Source: Tamlana sp038148895 (GTDB taxonomy: Bacteria > Bacteroidota > Bacteroidia > Flavobacteriales > Flavobacteriaceae). Taken from it: 64,000 bases of DNA. The notes under the pieces were generated by a model. That model made no database searches, had not been told where the DNA came from, and saw only the letters and a program-made list of their open reading frames with translations. Below, one piece after another: positions 26,107 through 35,406 of the stretch (the stretch's first letter is position 1; each line of letters opens with the position of its first letter). Location: the NCBI GenBank assembly GCA_038148895.1, contig JBBVGQ010000001.1. The stretch is one strand, 5' to 3'. A program made the translations under genes and the position numbers.

Positions 26107-28782
26107 ATGAAAGTTAAGCAAACCAAATACATGAAACTATCAGGGTTAGAACCACTAATTCTGAATGAAAACAGTAACTTCATTAATATCGGAGAACGTA
26201 CCAATGTTGCGGGTTCTCGAATGTTTCTTCGACTCATTAAAGAAGAAAAGTTTGATGAAGCCCTAGATGTTGCTCGTCATCAGGTAGATGGTGGTGCGCA
26301 GATTATAGACATCAATATGGACGATGGGCTCATTGATGGAAAGGAAGCCATGGTTCGTTTTTTGAATTTAATTGCAGCCGAACCTGATATTTGCCGTGTG
26401 CCCATCATGATTGATAGTTCAAAATGGGACATCATTGAAGCGGGTCTTCAAGTGGTGCAAGGAAAATGTGTGGTTAATTCCATTTCACTTAAAGAAGGCG
26501 AAGAAAAATTTATTTGGGAAGCCAAACGGATAAAACGATATGGAGCAGCGGTAATAGTCATGGCTTTTGATGAAGTGGGGCAAGCCGATAACTACGAACG
26601 CCGTATTGAAATCGCCAAACGTTCATATGATATTTTGGTCAACAAAGTTGGCTTTCCTTCCGAAGATATCATCTTCGATTTGAATGTTTTTCCGGTGGCC
26701 ACAGGTATGGAGGAACACCGCAGAAATGCCATCGATTTTATTGAAGCTACCCGTTGGGTGCGCCAAAATCTAGAAAATGCTAGTGTTAGTGGCGGGGTTA
26801 GTAATGTATCGTTTTCGTTTAGAGGGAACAATACCGTGCGCGAAGCCATGCATTCTGTGTTTTTATACCACGCCATTCAAGCGGGTATGAACATGGGTAT
26901 TGTAAACCCAACCATGTTGGAGGTTTACGACGATATTCCAAAGGATTTATTGGAGCATGTTGAAGATGTGATTTTAGATAGGCGTGAAGATGCCACCGAA
27001 CGGTTATTGGAATTTGCCGAAACTGTTAAAGGCACAAAAGTTGAAAAAACGGTTGATTTATCTTGGCGGGAAAATCCGCTTCAAGATAGAATTACCCATG
27101 CATTGGTTAAAGGTATCGATGCATTTATCATTGAAGATGTTGAGGAAGCTAGGCAAAAAGCCGATACACCAATAGAAGTTATTGAAGGCCATTTAATGAC
27201 GGGTATGAACGTTGTAGGCGATTTATTCGGTGCTGGAAAAATGTTTTTACCACAAGTGGTGAAATCGGCTCGTGTGATGAAGAAAGCTGTGGCGTATCTT
27301 AACCCGTTTATCGAGGCTGAAAAATCGGAAGATGCTGAACCGGTTGGTAAAATATTAATGGCGACCGTAAAGGGCGATGTGCACGATATTGGTAAAAATA
27401 TTGTAAGTGTTGTATTGGCTTGTAACAATTACGAAATTGTAGATTTAGGTGTTATGGTGCCACCTGAAAAAATTATAGAAACAGCTATAAAAGAACGAGT
27501 GGATGCCATTGGATTGTCAGGTTTAATTACGCCATCACTTGATGAAATGGTGTATTTGGCTAAAGAAATGCAACGTCAAAATTTCGAAATCCCGTTGCTT
27601 ATTGGTGGGGCAACAACCTCAAAAGCGCATACCGCGGTTAAAATCGATACACAGTACGAAAATGCTGTGGTTCATGTCAATGATGCGTCCAGAGCAGTAA
27701 CCGTTGTTGGCGATTTACTCAACAAGAAAACATCAAAAGAATATGTGGCTGATTTAAAACGGGATTATGATGAATTCCGAACCAAGTTTTTAAAGCGTGG
27801 CAAGGAGAAATTGTATATTTCATTCGAGGAAGCTAGAAAAAGAAAATATAAAATCGATTGGAAAAAAGTCGAAATTGTAAAACCAAAAGAAATGGGTGTT
27901 CAAATGCTCAAGCAACTAAGCTTAAAGGAATTGGAACCTTACATTGATTGGAGTCCGTTTTTTAGAAGTTGGGATTTACACGGTAAATTTCCAGACATTT
28001 TAAAAGATGAAAAGGTTGGTGAACATGCCACCCAATTGTACGCTGATGCCCAAGACATGGTTAAAGACATTATTGCAAAACAGTCATTGAAACCAAAGGC
28101 CGTTTTTGGTTTGTTTGAAGCCAATAGCATTAATGAAGATGATATTTCTGTTAAGAAAAAAGGTGAGGAAATTGCCGTTTTTAGAACCTTAAGACAACAA
28201 TTAAGCAAGCGTGAAGGCATTCCAAATATAGCACTGGCCGATTTTATTGCACCTCAGGAAACAGGAAAAACAGATTATATTGGCGCCTTTTGTGTGGCCA
28301 TATTTGGAGCGCAAGAATTGGCCGAAAGTTTCAAAGAGCAACATGACGATTATAACGCCATTATGACTCAAGCCATTGCTGATAGATTTGCCGAAGCCTT
28401 TGCTGAATATCTGCACAAACAAATACGAACTAAGCATTGGGGTTATGCCGAAAATGAAGATTTGAGTAACGACGAACTGATAAAAGAAAGTTACAAAGGC
28501 ATTCGTCCTGCGCCTGGTTATCCCGCTTGTCCGGATCATTTGGAAAAGGAAACTATTTGGGAGTTGCTTGATGTCGAAAAAATCATAGGAGTTAAATTAA
28601 CAGAAAGTTTGGCTATGTGGCCTGCCGCTGCTGTTTCGGGGTATTATTTTGCAAACCCAGAAGCAAAATATTTTGGGTTGGGCAAAATCACAGATGACCA
28701 AGTAACGGATTATGCAAAGCGTAAAGGCATTGATAAAGAAAAGGCCAAAAAGTGGTTGCATCCGGTAATTGCAGATTCATAA
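26107..28782 (+). CDS. metH: Methionine synthase, folate/cobalamin/activation half
   Basis: 891 residues from the ATG at 26107. Order of domains: pterin-binding barrel (FINIGERTNVAGSR, ~residues 20-300), four-helix cap (LMTGMNVVGDLFGAGKMFLP), Rossmann cobalamin domain with DVHDIG (Asp424, His426, the lower axial ligand), and the C-terminal SAM-binding activation domain with RPAPGYPACPDH. It transfers the methyl group from methyltetrahydrofolate to homocysteine together with the preceding half and is reactivated by SAM. The first-half stop and this start are 5 bases apart. Confidence 0.95.
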   Translation: MKVKQTKYMKLSGLEPLILNENSNFINIGERTNVAGSRMFLRLIKEEKFDEALDVARHQVDGGAQIIDINMDDGLIDGKEAMVRFLNLIAAEPDICRVPIMIDSSKWDIIEAGLQVVQGKCVVNSISLKEGEEKFIWEAKRIKRYGAAVIVMAFDEVGQADNYERRIEIAKRSYDILVNKVGFPSEDIIFDLNVFPVATGMEEHRRNAIDFIEATRWVRQNLENASVSGGVSNVSFSFRGNNTVREAMHSVFLYHAIQAGMNMGIVNPTMLEVYDDIPKDLLEHVEDVILDRREDATERLLEFAETVKGTKVEKTVDLSWRENPLQDRITHALVKGIDAFIIEDVEEARQKADTPIEVIEGHLMTGMNVVGDLFGAGKMFLPQVVKSARVMKKAVAYLNPFIEAEKSEDAEPVGKILMATVKGDVHDIGKNIVSVVLACNNYEIVDLGVMVPPEKIIETAIKERVDAIGLSGLITPSLDEMVYLAKEMQRQNFEIPLLIGGATTSKAHTAVKIDTQYENAVVHVNDASRAVTVVGDLLNKKTSKEYVADLKRDYDEFRTKFLKRGKEKLYISFEEARKRKYKIDWKKVEIVKPKEMGVQMLKQLSLKELEPYIDWSPFFRSWDLHGKFPDILKDEKVGEHATQLYADAQDMVKDIIAKQSLKPKAVFGLFEANSINEDDISVKKKGEEIAVFRTLRQQLSKREGIPNIALADFIAPQETGKTDYIGAFCVAIFGAQELAESFKEQHDDYNAIMTQAIADRFAEAFAEYLHKQIRTKHWGYAENEDLSNDELIKESYKGIRPAPGYPACPDHLEKETIWELLDVEKIIGVKLTESLAMWPAAAVSGYYFANPEAKYFGLGKITDDQVTDYAKRKGIDKEKAKKWLHPVIADS

Positions 28783-28783
28783 A

Positions 28784-28978
28784 ATGAGGCAAAAATTTAT
28801 AGAATTAACATTAGGCAGTTATGTGATATCTCATGGATACGACAATAAAGGCAAAGAAAAGTTGGAACATGTGTATTCTGCAACTTTTTCTAAAAAACTA
28901 GTTGCTGTTTCTAGAATTAAATCTGTTAGTGAAAAATATATTTTAACAGATTATACGGATGGCAGATGGATTTATTGA
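28784..28978 (+). CDS. Small conserved-looking protein, possibly cut short by a TGA
   Basis: 64 residues from the ATG two bases after the metH stop. Basic start, then SRIKSVSEKYILTDYTDGRW; no domain recognised. The frame ends at TGA (28976-28978) right after RWIY, but continues in frame as EYEEDYDAVKMLLL up to a TAA at 29021-29023. That tail reads like normal protein, so TGA may be a mutated TGG (Trp). A repeat begins 4 bases after the TAA. Function unknown; position suggests cotranscription with metH only. Confidence 0.5.
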   Translation: MRQKFIELTLGSYVISHGYDNKGKEKLEHVYSATFSKKLVAVSRIKSVSEKYILTDYTDGRWIY

Positions 28979-29026
28979 GAGTATGAGGAAGACTATGATG
29001 CTGTTAAAATGTTATTGCTTTAATTT

Positions 29027-29109
29027 GCGTTAGTGATTGTAGTGTAAAGCCCACAGTGAGGCACTAGCGAGGACATGTAACGAAAAGCGCGACCCTTGTA
29101 GTAACGCCC
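29027..29109 (-). repeat. Dispersed MITE/REP-like repeat, copy B
   Basis: On the minus strand it begins GGGCGTTACTACAAGGGTCG and ends CAATCACTAACGC, and shares GTCCTCGCT and CACTGTGGGCTTTACACTAC with copy A. Eighty-three bases. It occupies most of the gap between the small ORF and metF. Confidence 0.8.
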
Positions 29110-29136
29110 AAAGAATAAAAATAGTGATTAATAAAA

Positions 29137-29158
29137 AGTCCCCTTTGGGGATTTAGGG
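29137..29158. repeat. Short hairpin repeat before metF
   Basis: AGTCCCCTTTGGGGATTTAG and two more bases: CCCC and GGGG form a small hairpin 10-20 bases in front of the metF start. The same kind of sequence is often seen just upstream of genes in Flavobacteriaceae (from memory). It may influence ribosome access. Confidence 0.4.
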
Positions 29159-29159
29159 A

Positions 29160-30116
29160 ATGAAAGTAACAGACCACATAAAACAAGCTAAAGGAAAAAC
29201 ATTGTTTTCCTTTGAGGTAATACCACCTCAAAAAGGGAAAAACATTCAGGATTTATACGATAACATCGATCCGTTAATGGAGTTTAATCCACCTTTTATT
29301 GATGTTACAACGTCTAGGGAAGAATATGTTTATGTTGATAAGGGCAATGGTCTTTTAGATAAACGCATTACTAGAATGAGACCTGGAACGGTTGGTATTT
29401 GTGCTTCTATTATGCATAAATACAAGGTTGACGCTATTCCACATTTACTTTGCGGTGGTTTTACCAAAGAGGAAACAGAGTATGTTTTGGTAGATTGCCA
29501 CTATCTGGGCATTGACAATGTGGTGGCATTACGCGGTGATGCGAGAAAAGATGAACCTTATTTTGTGCCAACAAAAGGTGGAAATGCCTATGCAAGTGAA
29601 TTGGTGGAGCAAATAGTGAATTTAAATAATGGGAAATATTTGCATGATGATGTAGAGATAGAGCACAATTACGATTTTTGTATTGGTGTTGCTGGCTATC
29701 CTGAAAAACACATGGAAGCGCCATCTTTAGTTACAGATTTAAGACGACTTAAAGCAAAGGTTGATGCAGGTGCAGATTATGTGGTTACACAAATGTTTTT
29801 TGATAATAAAAAATATTTTGACTTTGTAGACCAAGCACGGGAGATTGGCATTACAGTTCCCATTATACCCGGAATTAAGCCTATTGCCGTAAAGCGTCAT
29901 TTACAAATTTTGCCACAAGTTTTTAAAATAGATTTGCCCCAAGACCTAATTGATGCTGTTGAGGATTGTAAAGACAATAAAGCGGTTAGGCAAGTAGGCA
30001 TTGAGTTTGCCATTCAACAATCAAAGGAGTTAAAAGAGGCAGGAGTGCCCTTTTTGCATTACTATTCTATGGGCAAAAGCGATAATATTAAAGCAATAGC
30101 ATCAAAGTTGTTTTAA
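29160..30116 (+). CDS. metF: 5,10-methylenetetrahydrofolate reductase
   Basis: Makes 5-methyl-THF, the methyl donor for MetH. 318 residues, a FAD-binding TIM barrel: FSFEVIPPQKGKN at the N-terminus with the catalytic Glu, DVTTSRE, ALRGDARKDEP, GVAGYPEKH, and TQMFFDNKKYFDF. Same strand as metH, separated by the small ORF and two repeats, so it could be part of the same transcript under the SAM riboswitch. Confidence 0.96.
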   Translation: MKVTDHIKQAKGKTLFSFEVIPPQKGKNIQDLYDNIDPLMEFNPPFIDVTTSREEYVYVDKGNGLLDKRITRMRPGTVGICASIMHKYKVDAIPHLLCGGFTKEETEYVLVDCHYLGIDNVVALRGDARKDEPYFVPTKGGNAYASELVEQIVNLNNGKYLHDDVEIEHNYDFCIGVAGYPEKHMEAPSLVTDLRRLKAKVDAGADYVVTQMFFDNKKYFDFVDQAREIGITVPIIPGIKPIAVKRHLQILPQVFKIDLPQDLIDAVEDCKDNKAVRQVGIEFAIQQSKELKEAGVPFLHYYSMGKSDNIKAIASKLF

Positions 30117-30151
30117 ATATTGCGTTACATTTGCGGATAGAAATCCCCATC

Positions 30152-31252
30152 ATGAAGTTACTTTATAGTTGTGTTTTATTGTTATGCTTCAATTTTATTT
30201 TAGCTCAAGATAAAACGCATTCGTCTTACGTTGACGTTAATTACTTCCGAGGAAATATCGCGCTTCACAACACAGAGATTTTACATTTAATACAAGGCCA
30301 TCCAGAGGGAACTATCATTAGTTGGAACAAAAAAACCTATGGTTTTGAGGATTGGGAACAGCGTTTCAATTATCCAGATTATGGTGTTTCATTTGCTTAT
30401 CAGAACCTGAAGAATGATGTTTTGGGCAATAATTATGGACTTTACGCACACTATAATTTTTACTTTTTAAAACGGAATTTAATGTTTCGTATTGGTCAAG
30501 GTTTGGCTTATAATACACATCCGTTCAATCGTGAAAACAATGTAAAAAATGTCGCTTTTGGCACTAAGTTCATGAGCAGTACCTATGTTATGCTTAATTT
30601 TAAAAAAGAGCATATTTTTGATAGAATTGGTTTGCAAACAGGCTTGTCGCTTATTCATTATTCCAATGCCAATGTTAAATCGCCCAACAATGGAACCAAT
30701 TCAATTACCTTTAATGTTGGACTGAATTATAATTTAGATGACAACAATATTGAATACCAACATACGCTGGATAAAAAAGCGAATCAGCAGTTCTCTGAGC
30801 CGATAAAATATAATCTGGTTTTTAGAAGTGGCATTAACGAAAGTGATTATATTGGTAGTGGCCAGTTTGCCATGTATGTTGCGTCGGCTTATGCCGATAA
30901 ACGCATCAATAAAACAAGTGCTTTGCATATTGGTGCAGATGTATTCTTTTCGAATTTTTTAAAGGAATTGATTTATTATGAAAGTGTCGCATTTCCCGAA
31001 AAAGGCGTTTCTGGAGATGAAGATTATAAGCGTGTAGGGATTTTTGCCGGGCATGAACTCTTTATTAGTAAAACCTCCCTTATTAGCCAATACGGGTACT
31101 ATCTATACTATCCTTTTGAGTTTGAGGGAAGAACTTATATCAGAATTGGACTTAAGCGCTATTTTTCTGAAAAATGGTTTGGGGCGCTGACCCTTAAGTC
31201 TCATGGCGCAAGGGCGGAAGGTGTTGAATTTGGAATAGGAGTAAGGTTATGA
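30152..31252 (+). CDS. PagL-like acyloxyacyl hydrolase, outer membrane
   Basis: 366 residues from MKLLYSCVLLLCFNFILAQ, a clear signal peptide, followed by a beta-barrel-like protein with alternating aromatic residues. The segment LIHYSNANVKSPNNGTN carries His169 and Ser171 in the HxSN setting of lipid A 3-O-deacylase PagL and its relatives. It may remove an acyl chain from lipid A in the outer membrane. It is about twice the length of PagL, so an added domain or another lipid substrate is possible. A TTG 7 codons upstream is less likely as start. Confidence 0.75.
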   Translation: MKLLYSCVLLLCFNFILAQDKTHSSYVDVNYFRGNIALHNTEILHLIQGHPEGTIISWNKKTYGFEDWEQRFNYPDYGVSFAYQNLKNDVLGNNYGLYAHYNFYFLKRNLMFRIGQGLAYNTHPFNRENNVKNVAFGTKFMSSTYVMLNFKKEHIFDRIGLQTGLSLIHYSNANVKSPNNGTNSITFNVGLNYNLDDNNIEYQHTLDKKANQQFSEPIKYNLVFRSGINESDYIGSGQFAMYVASAYADKRINKTSALHIGADVFFSNFLKELIYYESVAFPEKGVSGDEDYKRVGIFAGHELFISKTSLISQYGYYLYYPFEFEGRTYIRIGLKRYFSEKWFGALTLKSHGARAEGVEFGIGVRL

Positions 31253-31995
31253 GGAAAATAATTATCACGATATCATGCGTTTTGTTTTTTGCTTGCGATA
31301 GCGAAAAAGCCAATGATTGCTTTCAAAATACAGGAGACATAGTTCAACAAGAAATCTCTGTTGCTGCTTTTGATAAAATCTTGGTAAATAGAGACATTGA
31401 GTTAATCATTAAAGAGGGGGGTGAACAGAAGGTAGTGGTGCAGACCGGTGAGAATTTGATGAATGATGTTTTGGTTGAAGTTATTGGTGGCAGGTTGGTG
31501 CTAACAGATAATAACACCTGTAATTATGTTAGAGATTACGGATTAACAAAAGTGTATGTCACTGCTGCTAATCTTGTTGAAATAAGAAGTTCCACGCAGT
31601 ATGATGTTAGCTCGGATGGAATATTAACCTTTCCAAGCCTAACTATTTTATCCGAAGATTTTAATATGCCGGAAGCCTATACGGTCGGTGATTTTAGGTT
31701 AAAAATAAATAATGAAACGTTGAACGTCACTTTCAATAATCTTTCAATAGCCTATATTGAAGGGCAAACCGATAATCTAAATATTACTTTTTCAAATGGG
31801 AATTGTAGATTTGAAGGGCGTGGTTTAATCGTGCAAAAAGTGAACGTTTGGAACAGGAGTTCCAATGATATGATTGTTAATCCGCAACAAGAAATTAAAG
31901 GCAAAATTTTAGGATTGGGCAATGTTATTTCTGCCAACAAGCCACCTTTGGTAAATGTTGAAGAAGTTTATAGAGGTCAGTTAATTTTTGAATAA
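31249..31995 (+). CDS. Putative lipoprotein with GIN-type beta-solenoid domain (DUF2807-like)
   Basis: 248 residues. Signal peptide with lipobox ending FFAC, so exported and lipidated. The rest is a beta-rich repeat protein (FDKILVNRDIELIIKEGGEQ, then LTDNNTCNYVRDY) like the head GIN domain proteins common in Bacteroidetes; they are thought to act as surface adhesion or export-related proteins, with no defined activity. The start overlaps the end of the PagL-like gene by 4 bases and its end overlaps ackA on the other strand by 15 bases. Confidence 0.75.
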   Translation: MRKIIITISCVLFFACDSEKANDCFQNTGDIVQQEISVAAFDKILVNRDIELIIKEGGEQKVVVQTGENLMNDVLVEVIGGRLVLTDNNTCNYVRDYGLTKVYVTAANLVEIRSSTQYDVSSDGILTFPSLTILSEDFNMPEAYTVGDFRLKINNETLNVTFNNLSIAYIEGQTDNLNITFSNGNCRFEGRGLIVQKVNVWNRSSNDMIVNPQQEIKGKILGLGNVISANKPPLVNVEEVYRGQLIFE

Positions 31996-33168
31996 GGCGA
32001 CCGATTGCTTGGCTATTTCCAATTCTTCATTTGTAGGTATCACCAATATTTTTACTTTAGATTCCTTAGTGTTAATTTCATGCAAGCCTTTTGAGCGTAT
32101 TTTGTTTTCTTCAATATCTAAATCAATGCCTAAAAAGTCCATGTTTTCGCAAACCAATTGGCGCATTAAAGTTGAATTTTCACCAATGCCTGCGGTAAAT
32201 ACAATCGCATCCAATCCGTTTAAAATGGCAGCATAACTTCCAATATATTTTTTAATTCTATATGCATTCATGTGCAGCGCAAGTTGGCAATCTTTGTTTC
32301 CTTTGGCGGCCATAATTTCAATATCTCTTAAATCGCTGTAGCCTGTTAGCCCAAGCATGCCGCTTTTTTTGTTCAATATATTATTGATTTCTTTTAGCGA
32401 ATAGCCCAATTTGTCTTTTAAATGAAAGATAATGGAAGGGTCAATATCCCCAGAGCGCGTACCCATAATAAGTCCTGCAAGTGGCGAAAAACCAAGAGAG
32501 TGGTCTATACTTTCACCATTTTTTATCGCGGTCATACTACAACCATTGCCCAAGTGAATGGTAATAATTTTCGATTCCGTTTTTCCTAAAAACTCAATAG
32601 CTTTTTCCGAAACATATTTGTGGCTGGTGCCATGAAAACCATATAAACGAATTTTGTTTTCGGTTAAAAATTCGTTGGGAATAGCATATTTATAAGCGTG
32701 CTCTGGAATAGATTGGTGAAATGCCGTATCGAAAACAGCCACCTGTTTTGCACTGGGAAAAATATCTTCGGCCACTTCAATACCTTCTAAATTGGCAGGA
32801 TTATGCAATGGTGCCAAGGGAATTAGAGCTTTAATTTTTTCCTTAACAGTTTTGGTTATTTCGGTAGTGTTGCTAAAAGAGCTTCCACCATGAACCACAC
32901 GATGCCCAACTATGTTTATTTCTTCAGGGGTTGTAATAACGCCAATATTTTTGTCCAATAAGTTTTGCGACACCAATTTTAAGCCAGCCTTATGGTTTAA
33001 AATTGGAGTTTCAAACTCAATGGATTCTTTTTGGTTTTTAAACTTAAATATGGAGTCATTAAAACCAATTCGTTCTATTTGTCCAGAACAAAGAATGGTT
33101 TGGTCTGGCATAGAAAATAATTGAAATTTTAAGGAGGAACTTCCTGAATTTAAAACGAGTACTTGCAT
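31981..33168 (-). CDS. ackA: Acetate kinase
   Basis: Converts acetyl phosphate and ADP to acetate and ATP, or the reverse. 395 residues with VLNSGSSSLKFQLF at the start, GHRVVHGG, FDTAFHQSIP, FHGTSHKYVS and HLGNGCS, all signature segments of the ASKHA acetate kinase family. It follows pta by one base on the same strand, a standard pta-ackA operon for acetyl-CoA overflow or acetate use. Confidence 0.97.
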   Translation of the reverse strand: MQVLVLNSGSSSLKFQLFSMPDQTILCSGQIERIGFNDSIFKFKNQKESIEFETPILNHKAGLKLVSQNLLDKNIGVITTPEEINIVGHRVVHGGSSFSNTTEITKTVKEKIKALIPLAPLHNPANLEGIEVAEDIFPSAKQVAVFDTAFHQSIPEHAYKYAIPNEFLTENKIRLYGFHGTSHKYVSEKAIEFLGKTESKIITIHLGNGCSMTAIKNGESIDHSLGFSPLAGLIMGTRSGDIDPSIIFHLKDKLGYSLKEINNILNKKSGMLGLTGYSDLRDIEIMAAKGNKDCQLALHMNAYRIKKYIGSYAAILNGLDAIVFTAGIGENSTLMRQLVCENMDFLGIDLDIEENKIRSKGLHEINTKESKVKILVIPTNEELEIAKQSVALFKN

Positions 33169-33169
33169 A

Positions 33170-35260
33170 TTAAAGTTCTTGAGCTTGAATAGCGGTTATA
33201 ATTACGGTGCTATAAATATCGTCCGCGGTGCAGCCACGGCTTAAATCGTTTACGGGTTTGTTCAGTCCTTGAAGCATAGGGCCAATGGCTAAGGCACCCG
33301 TTTCACGTTGTACAGCTTTGTAGGTATTGTTTCCTGTATTTAGGTCTGGGAAAATCAATACACTTGCTTGTCCGGCAACCTCAGAATCTGGAAGTTTGCT
33401 TTTTCCAATTCGCTTATCAACGGCAGCATCATATTGGATAGGCCCTTCAATTTTTAAATCTGGAGCCATGGTTTTTGCAATTTCTGTTGCTTTTCTAACC
33501 TTGTCTACATCCTCGCCTTTTCCTGAAGCGCCTGAAGAATATGATAACATAGCTACTTTAGGTTCAACACCAAAGTTTTTAGCTGTTTGCGCTGATGAAA
33601 TGGCGATTTCTGCCAATTGTTCTGCATTTGGGTTCGGGTTTATAGCGCAGTCGCCAAAAATAGAAACGCGGTCTTCTAAGCACATGAAAAATACCGAAGA
33701 CACAATATTTACACCAGGTTTAGTTTTAATAAATTGTAACGCTGGTCGTAAGGTGTGTGCGGTGGTATGCAGAGCACCAGAAACCATACCATCGGCATGG
33801 CCCTTGTAAATCATCATGGTTGCAAAGTAAGATACATCTGCCATAGCATCTCGAGCCATATCCAAATTCACGTTTTTGTGTTTTCGAAGCTCGTAAAAAG
33901 TATTCACATAGTCTTCAAAATAAGGTGACTTGGTTGGGAAAACAATATTTACTTCATCAAGATTTAAAGGAATATCAAATTTGGATATTTGCTCTTTAAT
34001 TTTTTCTTCCTCACCAATTAACGTTAAATCAACCACATGGGCATCAATTAATCGGGCTGCCGCTCTTAAAACTCTTTCGTCATAACCTTCGGGCAATACA
34101 ATATGCTTTTTGTTTTTTAAGGCACGTTGCAACAGGTTGTATTGAAACATTCTTGGTGTGAATATTTCTGATTTAAAAGTGATTAAGTCGTTCGCTAATT
34201 TCTCTGTATTAACATGTTTTTCAAATGTGGCTATAGAGGTAGTAATCTTTTCTGTGTTTTCAGCATAAATTTTAGACTTTATTTTGCCGATGTCATTAGT
34301 CACAGAAAATGTTCCGCCTTTCACACTTATAATAGGCACAATATTAGATAAACCTTCAATCAACTTCAATATAGGGTCTTCTGGAATGAGTCCACCAGTT
34401 AAAACAATGCCCGATACTTTTGGGTAATTTTTTGAAATATGGGCTTGAAGGGCTCCTAAAATAATATCTGCCCTGTCTCCCGGTGTAATGACCAAAGCAT
34501 TTTCCTTAAGATGTGTTAAGTAATTACGGAGTTGCATAGCACCCACACTAAAATTTTCAGTTTGGTTATTAATCAAGTCTTTTCCAAAAAGAATATTGGC
34601 ATCAAGTGCTTTTACGATTTCTTTAAATGTGGGATTTGCCAAACTTTTGATTTTTGGAATGACAGTAACATCTGTACCATCCTGTATCCGCGATTTTAAT
34701 AAAGGTTTTAATGCAGAAATATCTTCAGGATTAATCTTATTGGTCATGATGGAAAGTACATCTACCTCACCTTTGTACGTATCGTGTGCCAATTGAACAT
34801 TGTCAACAACTTCTGCAAGTTCTTTACCGTCGCCTTGGGTAACTATAATAACAGGAAGTCCTAAGTTTTTTGAAATAAGGATGTTTATATCCAATTCTAA
34901 ACTTGAGTTTTCATGCGAAAAATCGGTTCCTTCCACCAGAACAATATCAAAGCGCTCCTCTAGGTATTTATATTTCTTTATTATATGGTCTATAACATCC
35001 CCAGACTTACCTTTGTTGTAGAGGTCTAAAACTTCATTTCTTGTGAAAGCAAATGTTTTTTTATAATTAATATCGATTTCAAAATGGGTAACAACCGTAT
35101 TTATGTGGTTGTCCATCTCTCCATCTGCGGTGTCTTCAATTATGGGTCTAAAATAACCCACTTTGGCAGTTTTACCCAAAAGCATACGCATTAAGCCAAG
35201 CACAACAATAGATTTTCCGCTATTTGGTTCTAGTGTGGCGACGTAAATTCCCTTACTCAT
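33170..35260 (-). CDS. pta: Phosphate acetyltransferase, long form
   Basis: Interconverts acetyl-CoA and acetyl phosphate. 696 residues in three parts: an N-terminal P-loop-like dethiobiotin-synthase fold (TLEPNSGKSIVVLGL), a central DRTGG domain (about residues 215-325) and the C-terminal PTA_PTB catalytic domain from about 375 (QRALKNKKHIVLPEGYDERV, then SYSSGASGKG and VLIFPDLNTGN). The long form is typically regulated by NADH and pyruvate through the N-terminal part. Leading gene of pta-ackA. Confidence 0.97.
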   Translation of the reverse strand: MSKGIYVATLEPNSGKSIVVLGLMRMLLGKTAKVGYFRPIIEDTADGEMDNHINTVVTHFEIDINYKKTFAFTRNEVLDLYNKGKSGDVIDHIIKKYKYLEERFDIVLVEGTDFSHENSSLELDINILISKNLGLPVIIVTQGDGKELAEVVDNVQLAHDTYKGEVDVLSIMTNKINPEDISALKPLLKSRIQDGTDVTVIPKIKSLANPTFKEIVKALDANILFGKDLINNQTENFSVGAMQLRNYLTHLKENALVITPGDRADIILGALQAHISKNYPKVSGIVLTGGLIPEDPILKLIEGLSNIVPIISVKGGTFSVTNDIGKIKSKIYAENTEKITTSIATFEKHVNTEKLANDLITFKSEIFTPRMFQYNLLQRALKNKKHIVLPEGYDERVLRAAARLIDAHVVDLTLIGEEEKIKEQISKFDIPLNLDEVNIVFPTKSPYFEDYVNTFYELRKHKNVNLDMARDAMADVSYFATMMIYKGHADGMVSGALHTTAHTLRPALQFIKTKPGVNIVSSVFFMCLEDRVSIFGDCAINPNPNAEQLAEIAISSAQTAKNFGVEPKVAMLSYSSGASGKGEDVDKVRKATEIAKTMAPDLKIEGPIQYDAAVDKRIGKSKLPDSEVAGQASVLIFPDLNTGNNTYKAVQRETGALAIGPMLQGLNKPVNDLSRGCTADDIYSTVIITAIQAQEL

Positions 35261-35278
35261 TTTTAATTTTATTTTGCT

Positions 35279-35310
35279 ACAAAGGTAATCGATTACAGGT
35301 TAATTGTAAA
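35279..35310 (-). promoter_or_regulatory. Promoter of pta-ackA
   Basis: On the minus strand TACCTTTGT (35279-35287) fits the -7 consensus fully; CTTTAC about 19 bases upstream may serve as the -33 element. Transcription would begin near 35273, about 12 bases before the ATG. Confidence 0.6.
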
Positions 35311-35370
35311 GCGAAAGCCTTTCTTGGTTTTTAAATATTTTGGGCAAAATTACTGTCATATATCTGTTAT

Positions 35371-35392
35371 AAAGATGACAATTGTCATCTTT
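35371..35392. repeat. Perfect 22-base palindrome between gldA and pta
   Basis: AAAGATGACA and its exact complement meet at the centre AATT. It is 14 bases after the gldA stop and 110 bases before the pta start. On the minus strand it is not followed by a T run, so it is not a classic terminator; it may be an operator or a symmetric RNA hairpin. Confidence 0.55.
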
Positions 35393-35406
35393 AAAAAAAT
35401 TAGATT

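Noticed and set aside
33327..33809. 160-codon frame antisense to pta
   Set aside because: Inside the PTA catalytic domain and without similarity to a known protein; mirror frame.
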